Shown here piece by piece: positions 25,167 through 36,902 of a stretch of 64,000 nt of DNA. The DNA is from Temnothorax longispinosus (Eukaryota; Arthropoda; Insecta; Hymenoptera; Formicidae), in assembly GCF_030848805.1 (NCBI RefSeq), contig NC_092367.1:18037692-18101691 (forward strand). Reading direction: 5' to 3'. The notes under the pieces are model-generated. The model searched no databases. It was not told the origin of the DNA and saw only the letters and a list, made by a program, of their open reading frames with translations. Position 1 is the stretch's first letter. Each line of letters starts with the position of its first letter. Position numbers and translations under genes: made by a program.

Positions 25167-25976
25167 CTCTTTTCATAGCATCCTACATTCATGTGTGCGG
25201 ACGCAGAGACCCGAATCTCGATCAATGCATTTTCAACAACGTCGAAAATTTGAAGGATAAAATCTGCGAAGGAATGCCAGACCTGAATATTCCATCGAAC
25301 AATCCACTTATTCTTGATGAATTAGTAATTTTTGATTCACCCGATAACAAATTATATATTAAGGATACAAAAATGACGGGGCTGTGCGATTTTGTTGTGA
25401 ACTACCTTCACCTAGATATCGACAAACTCCATTTTGATGTTGATTTGTTATTCAAACAAATTCAAATAAACGGCACTTATAATCTCAACGTACGTTTATT
25501 GGTGCCCATCACTAACACAGCGCAAGTTTATATTACCACAGGTATATAAAATAATTGATTTATTAAAATGAGATAATATTTCAATGATACTTATTTCAAC
25601 AAAACAGAGAGATTTAAAATATATATTTTCGTTATATTTCTATTGAAATTGCTAAATTATATATTTTTCAGATAATGTAGGAGCAAAAGTAAGCGCGGAC
25701 ATGAAAATGGTTACCAAAGGCAACCAGAGATATATGTTTTTTTCAAAGATGACGATAAACCTTGACATCAAAGGATATAATATTGACTTTTCACATGAAA
25801 GAGAATTAGGCCAATTGCGCGAAATTATTAGGAATTTCGTAGGCGACAATCAACAGGAGATTATTAGAGTTATTAAGCCGGCTCTGGAAGAGAGTATCAC
25901 CAAACGGATTCTCTTGGTTGCCAACAACATAGTCAAACTCTTTACTTACGAAGAGCTCTTTCCTGATCGAACATAA
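24562..25976 (+). CDS. JHBP/takeout-family secreted protein, array unit 7
   Basis: Exons 24562-24640, 25179-25541 and 25672-25976 join in phase 1/phase 1 to 248 residues. The inner ATG at 24583 gives 241 and matches the sisters' MFA start (MFAAAFALVLITVHVAAEV), so I favour it slightly. The mature start is PSYIHVCGRRDPNLDQC; DKICEGMPD and GLCDFV carry the array cysteines; NGTYNLNVRLLVPI has a glycosylation sequon but loses the YDFD of the sisters. Exon 3 starts DNVGAKVSADMKMVTKGNQR and ends NNIVKLFTYEELFPDRT. Its 3' UTR resembles those of units 8 and 9 (TCNATTGTCA; AAAGAATAAYT), so these three are recent relatives. A TA microsatellite (25136-25161) abuts the exon 2 acceptor. Confidence 0.88.
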
Positions 25977-27560
25977 ATCGTCAAAAAATTTGAGATCTAT
26001 TGTCACGTGATTATTTTGTTTGTATTGTGATCCATTTGAAGAATAATTAAAGCACAAGATTTGTTATAATATTTTAATAACTAACGACACTTTATATTCT
26101 TGCTAAATAACGAAAATGAAGATATAATTGTTATTGATTACTAGCTTAACAATGCAGATTTGTATGAAATAATAATTATTTATACGTAACAATACATTTA
26201 ATTAAACAATAACGTTTTTGTCTCAATACCATTTCATGTACATTATATACATATGTATAAGAGATATAGCTCGTAATAATAAAAGAGCTAAAATTAAATT
26301 TTGTATTATATTCATAATACAACTTTTAATAAAAAATTTAAGTAGATTTAATATAAAGCTCTATAAATAATCTGCGACACAATAAATTTAAGATGGGGAT
26401 GATTAAAATCAATGGGCTATTTGTTTCAATAATATGCATTAAAAATGTACATTTTTTATATTATTTTAAATCTAACATATTCAAAATTATGGCTTTTCTT
26501 AAAATGCTAAAAGAAAAATGTATTAAAAGAGTCGTTTTTATTTATTCAAAAAAAATGTATCGACAGGATAGAAATTTTTATGACATCAAATATGATAGAA
26601 GCAAAGATACAAAATTCTTCTTTTAATTTTAAATGCAAAATTCTGTACTTTTTATGCTGAAATGATAAATTAATATATATTCTTTGCATTGAATATATTT
26701 ATTCAGTAGAGACAGGATTGCGTCACAGCATAAACAATTAGTCACAAAGAGCAAAAAGAAGCACTAGTTTTTGCTAATCATCGTAGATTATTGAAAAAAT
26801 TCGTACGTTTTAAAAATATACAATCGCGACATCATCAGATTTCAAAGAAATCTTACATCTGTTTACATTTGTTGCATGTATATATAATAATTGCAGAAAA
26901 GAGTTTCAATTTTAGTATTTGTATAGATCTTGCAAAGTTTTACAGAAATTTAGGAGAAAATTCGTTTGCATTATTTTGTTATTGATACATTATTTTAGAT
27001 GGCATAAAGATTCTCGTAAAAAGAAAACAATTATACAGAAATATCTTTAATATAAATTTTATTAGTTATAATATTGTTTGACAAAGATAGATTATAAATA
27101 CAGATCATATATACATGAAGAACCTAAAAAAAATTTAATTTATGAAATTACTTTTCTGCTTTTTCTTTATATATATATACAATTTTTATCTTTATATATA
27201 GTTTTTTTTTTTAAGAAAAATAGATTCAATTTTTTACTAAATTTAATTTCACTAAATGCAATTTTTTTTAGTACTATACTTTTCAAGTTATATATTTTTT
27301 TAAAATTGCGTATTCGCAAAATTATATAATTGAATATGCTACTTTTATTAATACTTAAATTTTTATTTCAACACAATATTTACTTACATTGCTGTGTCAA
27401 TTATGTTTTTTGAATTAATAAAAAGCCTATTTCCTATGAAAGATGTTTATACGCATTTGACATGAGCATGACCATGATCTTTGTGTGAATCATTGCCTTA
27501 GAAAGAAAAAGAAAGAAAAAGAGACTATTAAATCAATGTAAGGAGGATATGTACAATGTA
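25977..27560. other. AT-rich intergenic between units 7 and 8
   Basis: 3' UTR of unit 7 and AT-rich spacer. The reading frames here are AT-driven and have no family resemblance. Confidence 0.5.
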
Positions 27561-27594
27561 CATATAAGCTTGATCAATTGTCTGTCTCGATATA
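27561..27594 (+). promoter_or_regulatory. Core promoter of pseudogene unit 8
   Basis: CATATAAGCTTGATCAATTG followed by TCTGTCTCGATATACG. The TATA and AGCTTGATCAATT parts match the sisters closely although the gene behind is broken. Confidence 0.5.
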
Positions 27595-27670
27595 CGTTCG
27601 TCGTGCATCTGTGTAATATTACAATTCTAGAAAGTATTACTTCGCAATAGGAAGCACTTTGGTTTAAAAC

Positions 27671-29113
27671 ATGTTTGCTACTATTTTTGCCTTTGCACTT
27701 ATAACAACGTATGCTGCAGCGGAAATACGTGAGTAAATGAGAGGTCAGTATTTATCTATATCATCGCGCGCATATGATTCATTTCATACTAACCGTGCAG
27801 ATTGTCGTAATTCTTAAACCGGAACACTTTTGATCCGCAACTAGGAAATTCGAATAATTAATAAAACATTTGTCGAATTAGATAATTAATGTAAAAGATT
27901 TAAACAATTCTAAGTTGTGGTAAACATTAACAATAATTATAATGTATAATACATTGGCAATGCAAACTGCGTACCTAGCATTATGGATGTAGACAGTAAT
28001 AATGTGAAGGACATATGCGTGTGAAAACGACGGACGAAAAAAAGCCGTTCCCATTATAGTCCTTGTATTTAATCAAAGCAACAGTAACGATGGTATTGAC
28101 TTCGACAGGAATTCCTTGTCGAGCGTTTATCCACATATTTTATGGAATGGCATGTACGAGTACGTGAGAATGTTTTATAATGAATTTCCGCAATATGACA
28201 ATTTGTCTTACAGACTTGGCTTGCTGCGAGCGTGTCGCTTATGACAGGTTTGTTAGCATTAGCAAGTTTAAAAAATACGGAATTATATTCTAATATTTAA
28301 ATTGTACAATAAAAATGTTAAATAAAAGTTCTACGACGATATTTAGGGGGAATGTCTTATTATTATTTATTTTATTATTAATTGTGCAACTCTCATAAAC
28401 CATTACTTCATATAAATTTTTCCCTTTCTTCTCATTGTCTTTTTATCGTCCGTCATTTCTCTTTCTTTTTTCCTTTTCTTTTTCTTTCTTTTCTCTCTCT
28501 TTTCTAACGCTATTAAAAAAGACTTTGTATATTGAATTTTTAAAAAGATTTAATATTGACGCTACGTGATATTAATGCTGTTTGATATTAATGTTATACA
28601 GAAAAAAAATTAAATTTATTATTTATATTACAAAATGCACATTATTTTGAAGTATATTTTATTCTTCTTTTATTTATACTTATACTACTGATAATCTTAT
28701 CTAAAAATGTCACTTAAATAAAATGTTTACACTTTACAGCCTCCTAAATTCATGTGTGCAGCCGCAGAGACTCGCGAAGCTCGATCAATGCATCATAAGT
28801 AACATTGATAATTTGAAAGGAAACCTTTGCAAGGTAATTCCAAAATTGAGCGTTCCGCCAGGCAATCCATATACTTTTGACGAACTACTCGTCTCCGATG
28901 CGCCTAACACCAAGATGTACATTAGAGATGCGAAAATAATGGGAATGTGTAATTTTGTCGCCCTCCTTCACACGATCTCACAGACAGATTCCACTTCGAT
29001 ATTGAACTCTTATACAAACGGACTCAAGTGAACACTACTTATGATTTCAACATACGTTTACTGGTGCCCATCTCTTATAAAAGATTGGTTTATATTACTA
29101 TAGGTATGTAAAT

Positions 29114-29171
<58 letters not shown>

Positions 29172-29582
29172 GATGACGTCAATGTTATACGACAAAAAGA
29201 TACTTTAGATAAAACATTTTAAAACCTTTATTTATATTTTTATTGAAATTACTAAATTGTGTGCTTACAGATAATATAGAAGCAAAAATCGACGTGGACA
29301 TGAAACTGGCAGCTAAAGGCAGCAAAACATATGCATACATATCGAAGTTGAAGATTAATATCGACCCCAAGAACTATAATGTCGAATTTGATTTGAACAA
29401 AAAGCAGGAATTAGGATAATTCTATGAAATTGTTAAGAATTTTGTAGGCAATCAGGAAGAGATTATTAAAATTCTTAAATCGGTTTTAGAAGAAACGATC
29501 TTCAAACGGGTCATCTTGATGTGGTTCTAATGATGTGGTAAAACACTTTACTTACGAAGAACTTTTTCCTGATCGAACATAA
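27671..29582 (+). pseudogene. JHBP/takeout pseudogene, array unit 8
   Basis: Exon 1 (27671-27728) is intact: MFATIFAFALITTYAAAEI then GTGAGT. Exon 2 (28740-29103) opens PS then TAA where the sisters have a tyrosine codon. A 2-bp gain near 28770 (GACTCGCGAAGCTCGATCAA) shifts the frame before the second family cysteine. A further shift after MCNFV leaves the LLHTISQTDS tail. Exon 3 (29271-29582) has an in-frame TAA after KQELG and another TAA after ILMWF; the final YEELFPDRT survives only in a different frame. Intron 2 holds a GA microsatellite (29113-29168). Closest to units 7 and 9 by C-terminus and 3' UTR. Not expected to make a functional carrier. Confidence 0.9.
29113..29168. repeat. (GA)n microsatellite in intron 2 of unit 8
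   Basis: Nearly pure GA run starting right after the GTATGT donor. Confidence 0.93.
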
Positions 29583-30442
29583 ACCGTCCAAAACATTGTA
29601 ATCTATTGATCATTGATCATTCCGTTCTTTTGTGATCTATTTAAAGAATAACTGGTTCAATATTTATTGTTATATTTAAAAAAACTGACGAGATTTTATT
29701 TTTGTAAGAATGAAAACAGACATACAATAGAGGAGGAAATGTTAAAAAGGCTAAAAATAAAATATTGTTTCATGATATTATATCATCTTTGATAATAGCG
29801 ATAAAAGAAGTTTAAATATAGATATGTTATAATAACCGCTCTTGATTTAGTTTCACTTTAGTCTCGATATTCATAAATGTTTTACCAACAATAAATAGAA
29901 TATAATACATGAAAAGTGTTTCTTGTAACAATATGGAATACACATACGTTGCATAACCGTTATGCAATTCATCATCCGCAGTAAATGGAAAAAAAGACGA
30001 TCTGATGCAGATATGGTAATGTTTAATCTCTTAGCTCTACACTTGTGATTATTCTTATATGATTCGTTGTTCACGAGTACGCTTATTTGCCATTGAATTT
30101 ACTCAGCTTTATTCGAAAGTACATTGCTGCAGCGTGTTTAATTACCAGGTTCCTGTTGCATTAGAACTGTAATTTTGAAATATATGTATATAAAAATACA
30201 AAAGAATCTGATTTATTTCAATTGCTAGATGTATTGCTATGCTATTTGTGATTACGAAGAATTTATTTGTCACAACTTGTTATTATATTATTATTGTTGT
30301 ACTGAGATGCAATAAATTTGTTATAAAGAAAACAAAATTCAATATAGCATCTTTAAACAAATTTGATTTATAGATATTACATCTATAAATTTAAAGTGCC
30401 AAGTTATTTTTATTGAAAAATTTGAATAGCATGTTTTCTTAT
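29583..30442. other. AT-rich spacer after unit 8
   Basis: Pseudogene 3' UTR and unannotated AT-rich DNA. I see nothing in it. Confidence 0.45.
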
Positions 30443-31015
30443 TTTGGTTTTAGCGGTTTAAAAGCGGTGATTTCAGTCTAATCGACAACATTCTGGAAGC
30501 CTCGAAAATGCAAGAACGATGATTTGAAGCAGCTGCTCGCTGAAAATCCGGCTTAAACGCAAAAAGAACTTGCAGAGCAGTTGGGAGTGACGCAACAAAC
30601 CATTTCCAAACGCCTACATGAGATGGAAAAAATTTAAGAAGAAGGGAAATGGATTCCGCATAAACTCATTGAAGCCAACAAAAACGAGTGGCGGGTCTTT
30701 GTCTTCTCAATAAGCAGCGTAAGAAGTCTTTCTTGTAGAAAATCGTTGCGGGGGACGAAAAATGAATACTCTATGATAATCCAAAACGCAAAAAGTCATG
30801 GAGGAATCCAGACGAACCATCAACATCGATCGCAAAGCCAAACATGTTCAGAAAAAGATTCTGCTCTGCATTTGGTGAGATATCAAGGGAATGATTTATT
30901 ATGAGGTGCTGAATCCGGGTGAAACAGTTACTGCGGACTGCTATCAACGCCAATTAATCCATTTAAATCAGGAATTGGAACAAAAACATGGAGCTTATAG
31001 AATATCGATAATGCA
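30443..31015 (+). mobile_element. Degraded mariner transposase
   Basis: Translated pieces in shifting frames resemble mariner transposase in the right order: WFKSGDFSL (about 30455), DDLKQLLAENPA then stop then TQKELAEQLGVTQQTISKRL (second helix-turn-helix, about 30518-30625), KWIPHKL (about 30645), and YYEVLNPGET (about 30898). Many stops and frameshifts. No terminal repeats were identified, so this is a fragment. It cannot encode an active enzyme. Confidence 0.85.
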
Positions 31016-31326
31016 ATAAACAATACCTTCTGCATTACAACGCAAGATCCGCATTATGACGCGAGAGAAAGAGAGAGAGGGAGGATGTCCTCAGCTACTG
31101 TTCGAAGATTGCCGAGGCTACGAGCGCACACGTTACATACACACGTGCCTTCTCTTCGTGTGCGTATTCCCACCACGTGAACCGTGTTTTTAAATGTTCA
31201 CATTAATTCTGGCACCATTGATGTCGACTGGTGTGAAGTTTTCGGAGTTATATCCATTAGTTGCAAGAGTTTCGAAAGTTACTTTTAGATTGTAATTAAG
31301 TTTCTAAAATTTTTTGCTAAATCTCT
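31016..31326. other. GC-richer non-coding segment
   Basis: Between the mariner relic and the minisatellite lies a stretch with GAGAGA runs and CACGTG words (about 31135-31180). No gene recognised. It may be part of an unidentified transposon. Confidence 0.3.
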
Positions 31327-31424
31327 GCCGCCGATCCTGTGCCGCCGATCTTGTGCCGCCGATTCTGTGCCACCGATCTTGTGCCACTGATCCTGTGCCG
31401 CCGATCCTGTGCCGTCGATCTTGT
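31327..31424. repeat. 14-bp minisatellite, seven copies
   Basis: Seven consecutive copies of GCCGCCGATCYTGT with a few substitutions. The array is bracketed by direct repeats AAATCTCTGCCG at 31319 and 31448. Because 14 is not a multiple of 3, reading frames through it on the - strand (QDRRHRI..GT) are repeat artefacts. Confidence 0.93.
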
Positions 31425-31754
31425 GTCGCCTCCACCAAACCTCCGCCAAATCTCTGCCGTTTGTATCCAAATTAAATATGGTAACTGAAAATAAAATTGC
31501 AAGCAAAATATAAATTTCTGATATTTCTATAACAAAATATGAATGTTTAATAATTCATGGATTACTCATTATTTACATAATACGTTAAACGTAGTTTACA
31601 TTATATACGTAGATGTAGATTATTATATTTTATGCATAAACACTCAATCCGGGTTGAATTTACTTTTCGCTGACAAGTACGGAATGCAGAATTAAATCTG
31701 CACAGAAAAGTATGATGTTTACTGTGTGTCGATAAATATGTTTTCACAGTGATA

Positions 31755-32490
31755 TTTTTATTCAGTGCTTTCAACCGCGTCGCGTCAACAACGAAAGAAA
31801 TGGAATTGGAATTAAAGCAACGAGAAGATATTTTACTGCTTAATATCATATGTTGCCAAATTTGCAAAGAAGTATTTATAATTTCGTCAATAAAAGTATT
31901 CCTTAATTTTCTAATTCTAAGTGCTTGTCAGTGACTTATCTCTGTTCTAGTTTAATAATGATGATAACGAATTTATAAAAATGATACATTTTGACAATTG
32001 TTATTATTAATTCTTCGTGATCACATTTATCTACAGTTTTATAATGGTCACTCCGAGGTCAAAACGACCCCGGCGACTTTAATCTCGGCTGTCGTATTTA
32101 CAGTTTTCATTATTTTGACTTAAAAAAATTACTGAACTTTCTTGAAATGTTGTAAAACCCTATAATATTAATTTTGTTAATTATTTAATATTAGCATATA
32201 TTGAAAAAAAAATTGTAAAAGTTAAGCTTGGAGTTAGTGTAATTCTGCTTTGAAAAATTTTTGGGGTTATGCTAATCCCATAAGTGACCACCAAGGGTTA
32301 AAACAATAATAATAAAATTTTCCCAAAATTTTTTCAAAATCTGCTAGTATTTAAAAGTAAATGTTTTTTGCATTATTCTGAAATTTTCTAAAAATGTTAT
32401 TATTTTTTACAAATATTAGCATTTCACAAATACTCGGTTATACTTAAATTTTATTGTGTTCCTTTTCAATTAATAACTAAGTAGGTGTTT
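31755..32490 (+). repeat. Ancient duplicate, copy 1
   Basis: Segments 31755-31950 and 32290-32460 match 41265-41430 and 41495-41650 in the same order: GTCGMGTCAA ... CTAATTCTAMGTGCTTGTYAGT, then AAATYTRCTAGTATTTAAAA and RAAARTGTTATTAT. Non-coding. The extra DNA in this copy lies between the two segments. Confidence 0.5.
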
Positions 32491-33172
32491 TATAAATATT
32501 GTAAAATTTAACAATAAATTCCAGTCTCATCGACAATAATTTCTGTAATCGTTAATTATTAACATTTTTTGGTAGTAAGCTTATAAAAAATACTTATCTT
32601 ATTTAATTAATCTATATCATAACATTTATAATTAAAATAAGTGAAAAAGTATTTGCTTGTTAAATGTGAACTGTTTGCAAGGTAATATATTAATAATCGT
32701 ATATTAGATGTTGTAATACATACATCATCAAACACATCAAATTTGCTTCTACTTTACGTATTACTGTAATCATAGTCTGCAAAAAGTTATTTAATTATTT
32801 CAGGTGTCTATTTGTTCTTTTTTATATTGCTCAATTTCTAAAGAATTTGAGATAAAGTTCGAAATATTAATATAGTAACTATTATAATCAATGTATATAA
32901 ATAACTTCATTAGCATTTACGTAAGCACACTATTTTCTTGCTTTATCATCATTTTATCTTGACGCAATTTCACATGCAACGTTTTTTATCCTAATATGTT
33001 ACACGATTGTGTTTTCAAAAGCGCGTTAGAAATCTCGTAAAGAGAGTTATTTAATTAAATTATTAAACAGAGCTAAACTTGGAATATTTTAATCTAATTT
33101 GCTTTTTTTCTAATTATTGATAAAAAAAGTCAACAAATAATGTCGATAAGATTAACAGTTCTCTCTAGAACA

Positions 33173-33403
33173 GGAATCTGTTCACATATGCAATATCTTC
33201 TATTTTAGTACTGTATAAATATTTTTAGCATCTATTTTTTAGATTGTATACTACGTCTCAAGGACATTGCACTATAGTATAGGATTCTGAATTAAATGAA
33301 GTAGAATATTGGCTTTTCGCCAAATGTCAAGGTCGATCTACGATTTTAAAATCACACTCGACTACGATTGATCATTGATAAATGTAGAAGTCAATTACGC
33401 TAA
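33173..33403. repeat. Local duplication, copy 1 (~230 bp)
   Basis: Nearly identical to 33851-34079 over its full length (GGAATCTGTTC ... GTAGAAGTCAATTACGCTA), same orientation, differing by few substitutions and small indels. Non-coding; no terminal repeats. Confidence 0.92.
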
Positions 33404-33850
33404 TATTATTATAATACATTTTAATACGTTAATTTGCTAATTGCTAATATAAAAAAACTTTCTGTAAATAACATTTTATTTTTTGTTTTCACGGAATGCT
33501 TCTAAGAATTCTTTACAAATTTCCGCATTTAATCCATTTAACGTTGAACACCAATGTCATGTCTGACGATAGTAGACGTGTAATTAAATTATTTATACAA
33601 CTTCCTCGTATCCTCGCAGCTAAATTGCTTCGATAAACATCGTTGCTTAGTAGATGTGGTCCTCTCCTTCTTCTTCTTTCCGCGATGCCGATTGGTTCTC
33701 TTGCTGGCGCATACTTCATTTGCAGCTAAAGCTAAATAGCGCGCGCGAAGCACGCGTCTGTAGTGTCTAGTATTACAAAAAAATGGCATGCCAAGTATTC
33801 AATGGAAAAATGAAAGATTTTAAAACAATATCTAATGGAGGTTTAATCGC

Positions 33851-34079
33851 GGAATCTGTTCGCATATGCAATATCTTCTATTTTAGTACTGTATAAATAT
33901 TTTTAGCATCTATTTTTTAGATTATATACTACGTCTCAAGGACATTACACTAGTATAGGATTCTGAATTAAATGAAGTAGAATATTGGCTTTTCGCCAAA
34001 TGTCAAGGTCGATCAACGATTTTAAAATCACACTCGACTACGATTGATCATTGATAAATGTAGAAGTCAATTACGCTAT
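33851..34079. repeat. Local duplication, copy 2 (~230 bp)
   Basis: Second copy of the block at 33173-33403, about 680 bp downstream. Its right end continues into ATTACGCTACTAC, a repeat of its last bases. Confidence 0.92.
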
Positions 34080-35203
34080 TATTACGCTACTACATTTATA
34101 GGTTATCTCGTTATCTGATATCAATTTTTATAGCTTAATTAATATTAATTTTTATTGTTTCTTTGATTTAATTTATATAGAAACGGCATAGACTATGTCA
34201 ATCGGTTAACGATATTAGTAAGCTAATTATTATTAGTAAATTCTAATTTTTATAATCAAATACTTATTATTTAGTCTTTTATTTCAATTAAAATTTATAT
34301 AATTAATTAATTAACTTAATTCTGTATTAAAATTATGCGGATGATTTTATTTGAAGAGTAAAATTAATCTTCAATTCTCTATCAAGAAAATATTTATGAA
34401 AATTTATATGTTAATACTGCTTTTTTCAAATTTTTGCGTCCAAAAAATACAAAATTGATAGATTGATTTGATTTTATCGAGAAATACTCTAGAATGTTGT
34501 TGAGTATACACCGAAATTATAACAACTTTACAAAAGAGATGTAGATCACAATTCCAGCATAATGGGCTATTTTGAATAATAATTTAGAAGATGTACATAT
34601 ATATTTAAAGAATATATCTATTTTTCGCAAAACATAATAAGTATTCTAAGTTTATTTTTGAATAAGTATGTACAAATAAATGTAAAAAGGCTAAACTTTT
34701 GTAGATGAAAGTTTGATGATGTTATATCTTCAATAATGATTTTTTAAACAAGAATATACAATACATTACTAATATAGCATCAAAATTAAATAGTATATCT
34801 ACTATTTATTATATTTTATGTCATTAACCTGTAGAGAACGGAAAAGTTTATTTTTAGACTTGAAACTGTTCATATACTAAAATACGAAGTTTTTTTTTAT
34901 CGCTATAAGTTCCGTAGTTGCGGGAATCTAATTTACAATCACATGAATGTTTTACGAATTTTTTCTATTTTTGGTTAACGTTCCAGACGAGAAGTCTATT
35001 TGTAGGCTCCACGGAAGTCGCTTATTTTTCGCACAATAACACTTCAACACATATGTGAAAGTTATAAATAAAAATAATAAAAAGTCATGAAAAAACCTGC
35101 CCGTCCTCTAAAGGTTAACGACGACCACGTATCACAAATAATTAGTTACGAAGAATAGAAGAATAGTTTTCTTTTGCTAATTACTTTGTGATCCATAAAA
35201 AGG
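34080..35203. other. AT-rich intergenic
   Basis: No gene, repeat or RNA recognised. Confidence 0.45.
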
Positions 35204-35322
35204 AAACTATGTTTCAGCAGAAATACGTGAGTAAAAAAGAAAAAAAATATATAAGTGTATGTGTTGTGTCTTTATCATGAATCACGATTCTTTCTCTATC
35301 ACGGAAAAAAGGATTAGCTATG
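35204..35322 (+). pseudogene. Orphan end of a JHBP/TO first exon with start of its intron
   Basis: GGAAACTATGTTTCAGCAGA then AATAC|GTGAGTAAAAAAGA matches the end of exon 1 of unit 9 (36940-36963) and its intron start. Then GTATGTGTTGTGTCTTTATC to GGATTAGCT matches 37238-37316. The upstream half of the exon with the ATG, and the other exons, are missing. This copy lacks the ~240 bp present in unit 9 between the two matching parts. Confidence 0.75.
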
Positions 35323-36778
35323 CAATTATATGTAATTATTATACATAAAAGAAATCTTGCAGACGGCTGTTTCACTATTCATATACTTTATCATTAATAA
35401 AAGTTAAACAATATTAAATTATTGATTATGCTTTCAGAATTTAACATAAAAGTGTCGATGTGGTTAATTGATAAATTATGTATAATGTAAATAATTTTAA
35501 AATGTCTGTATCTATAATTATATAATTTATATATAATATCTCAAAAAATATCATAGCTATTAATATTTAAATTTTCTTATAAGAACTATTATTGGATAAT
35601 TGTAAACAGCAATGTTTATATCATTCTGTCGTAGAACCTGTATATTTATGTGAAATAAAATGTCCGAATAATTTTTTTACATTTTAAATATTAAGTGTCT
35701 TATTTGCATACTTTAAGTTATTTATTAATAAACTAAAATAATATTTTATAATTGCTTGGAAATATCGTTAATATTTCATTTTGGACAAAAGTTATTTATA
35801 CTCCGCTAAGAAATGCAGACAAGCTATTGACGTAAACCTTGTTTGTTCCAACATTATGCCAACATCGTCATAAATCTAGAGTATGAGCGTATAAAAAAAT
35901 TAGAATCTGTTATTTAAATTTTCTTTGATTGGTTTAATTACAATCAAAGAAACCTTCAGACCGGTTATAATTACGAGTAAAAGAATCTTACTTGTTACGT
36001 AATTGCACTATATATATAGTAGGTATATGTTACGTTATGTACTGAATATACGCATATATATCAGATCAAATGTCCGAGGCGTAGCATATTTTCCGACTCC
36101 TGAACTGTCTAATTCGTTAATGCCGCTACTCATATTATATATATATTAGATATACACATGCTCGTAATTTGCTCTATTAATACTATTCCAAGGACATTTG
36201 TCTGTCGAAGTTGTCTCAACATTGAAAGAATTCCTGCTGCTATTAAAAAAAAATGAAAAAATGGACAGTTAAATTTATGATATTTGTTTATCTGTTATCT
36301 TTTATCAATAATTAATTAAGAGAAATGAAAGAATTAAATTAAACACATAGCGAAAGTATACAAACACAATTCTCTTATTCTGAAAAAATTAATTGATTTA
36401 TTCTTTTATTAATTTTGCTTTTGCAATTCTATTTTAATACAGCACGGTATTAAATTAAATTATTACGGTATTTCTTGTATTCTTTTCATAATTGGGTTTT
36501 TACAAAATGAATTTAATGTACATGCAACGTTTATATAAGTTTCATTATATTAATATATTTTTTCATGCTGCATATGCTAAATAGATATTTCTTTCAATAA
36601 ATAATTTGTGTTTTATTCCGTGAAAAAATATATTACTCTGTTTTTATTTATTTATTAAATAAAATTTGCTTATCTTTGGCGCGAATACAAATATGGTCAT
36701 GGATTTAAAGTGAGTCATAAATACGGATCGAGAAAGAGACTGGTAGTGCTTAGCAAAGCGCTATGTGAACAAGGATAA
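35323..36778. other. AT-rich intergenic upstream of unit 9
   Basis: No gene recognised. A palindromic ATTAGAATCTGTTATTTAAA-type AT-rich region and a TTTGATTG...CAATCAAA inverted pair (about 35925-35950) are seen. Confidence 0.4.
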
Positions 36779-36814
36779 GTATATATAAGCTTCATCGATA
36801 TACGCGAATTAGTC
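36779..36814 (+). promoter_or_regulatory. Core promoter of unit 9
   Basis: GTATATATAAGCTTCATCGA followed by GAATTAGTCTTTATACC, with an initiator-like TTAGTCTT at about 36808. Spacing matches the other units; start codon about 95 bp downstream. Confidence 0.6.
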
Positions 36815-36902
36815 TTTATACCTATTCGCTGTATAGCTGTTCGGATCGCTCCGCATTGTAATTTTTGAAAGTATTGCTACGTGAAAATTTTTGGTTTGGA
36901 GA

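Noticed and set aside
30443..31015. Active mariner transposase
   Set aside because: Several stops and frameshifts; no terminal repeats.
31285..31506. - strand frames with RRHRISGT-type repeats
   Set aside because: Produced by the 14-bp minisatellite; no other coding support.
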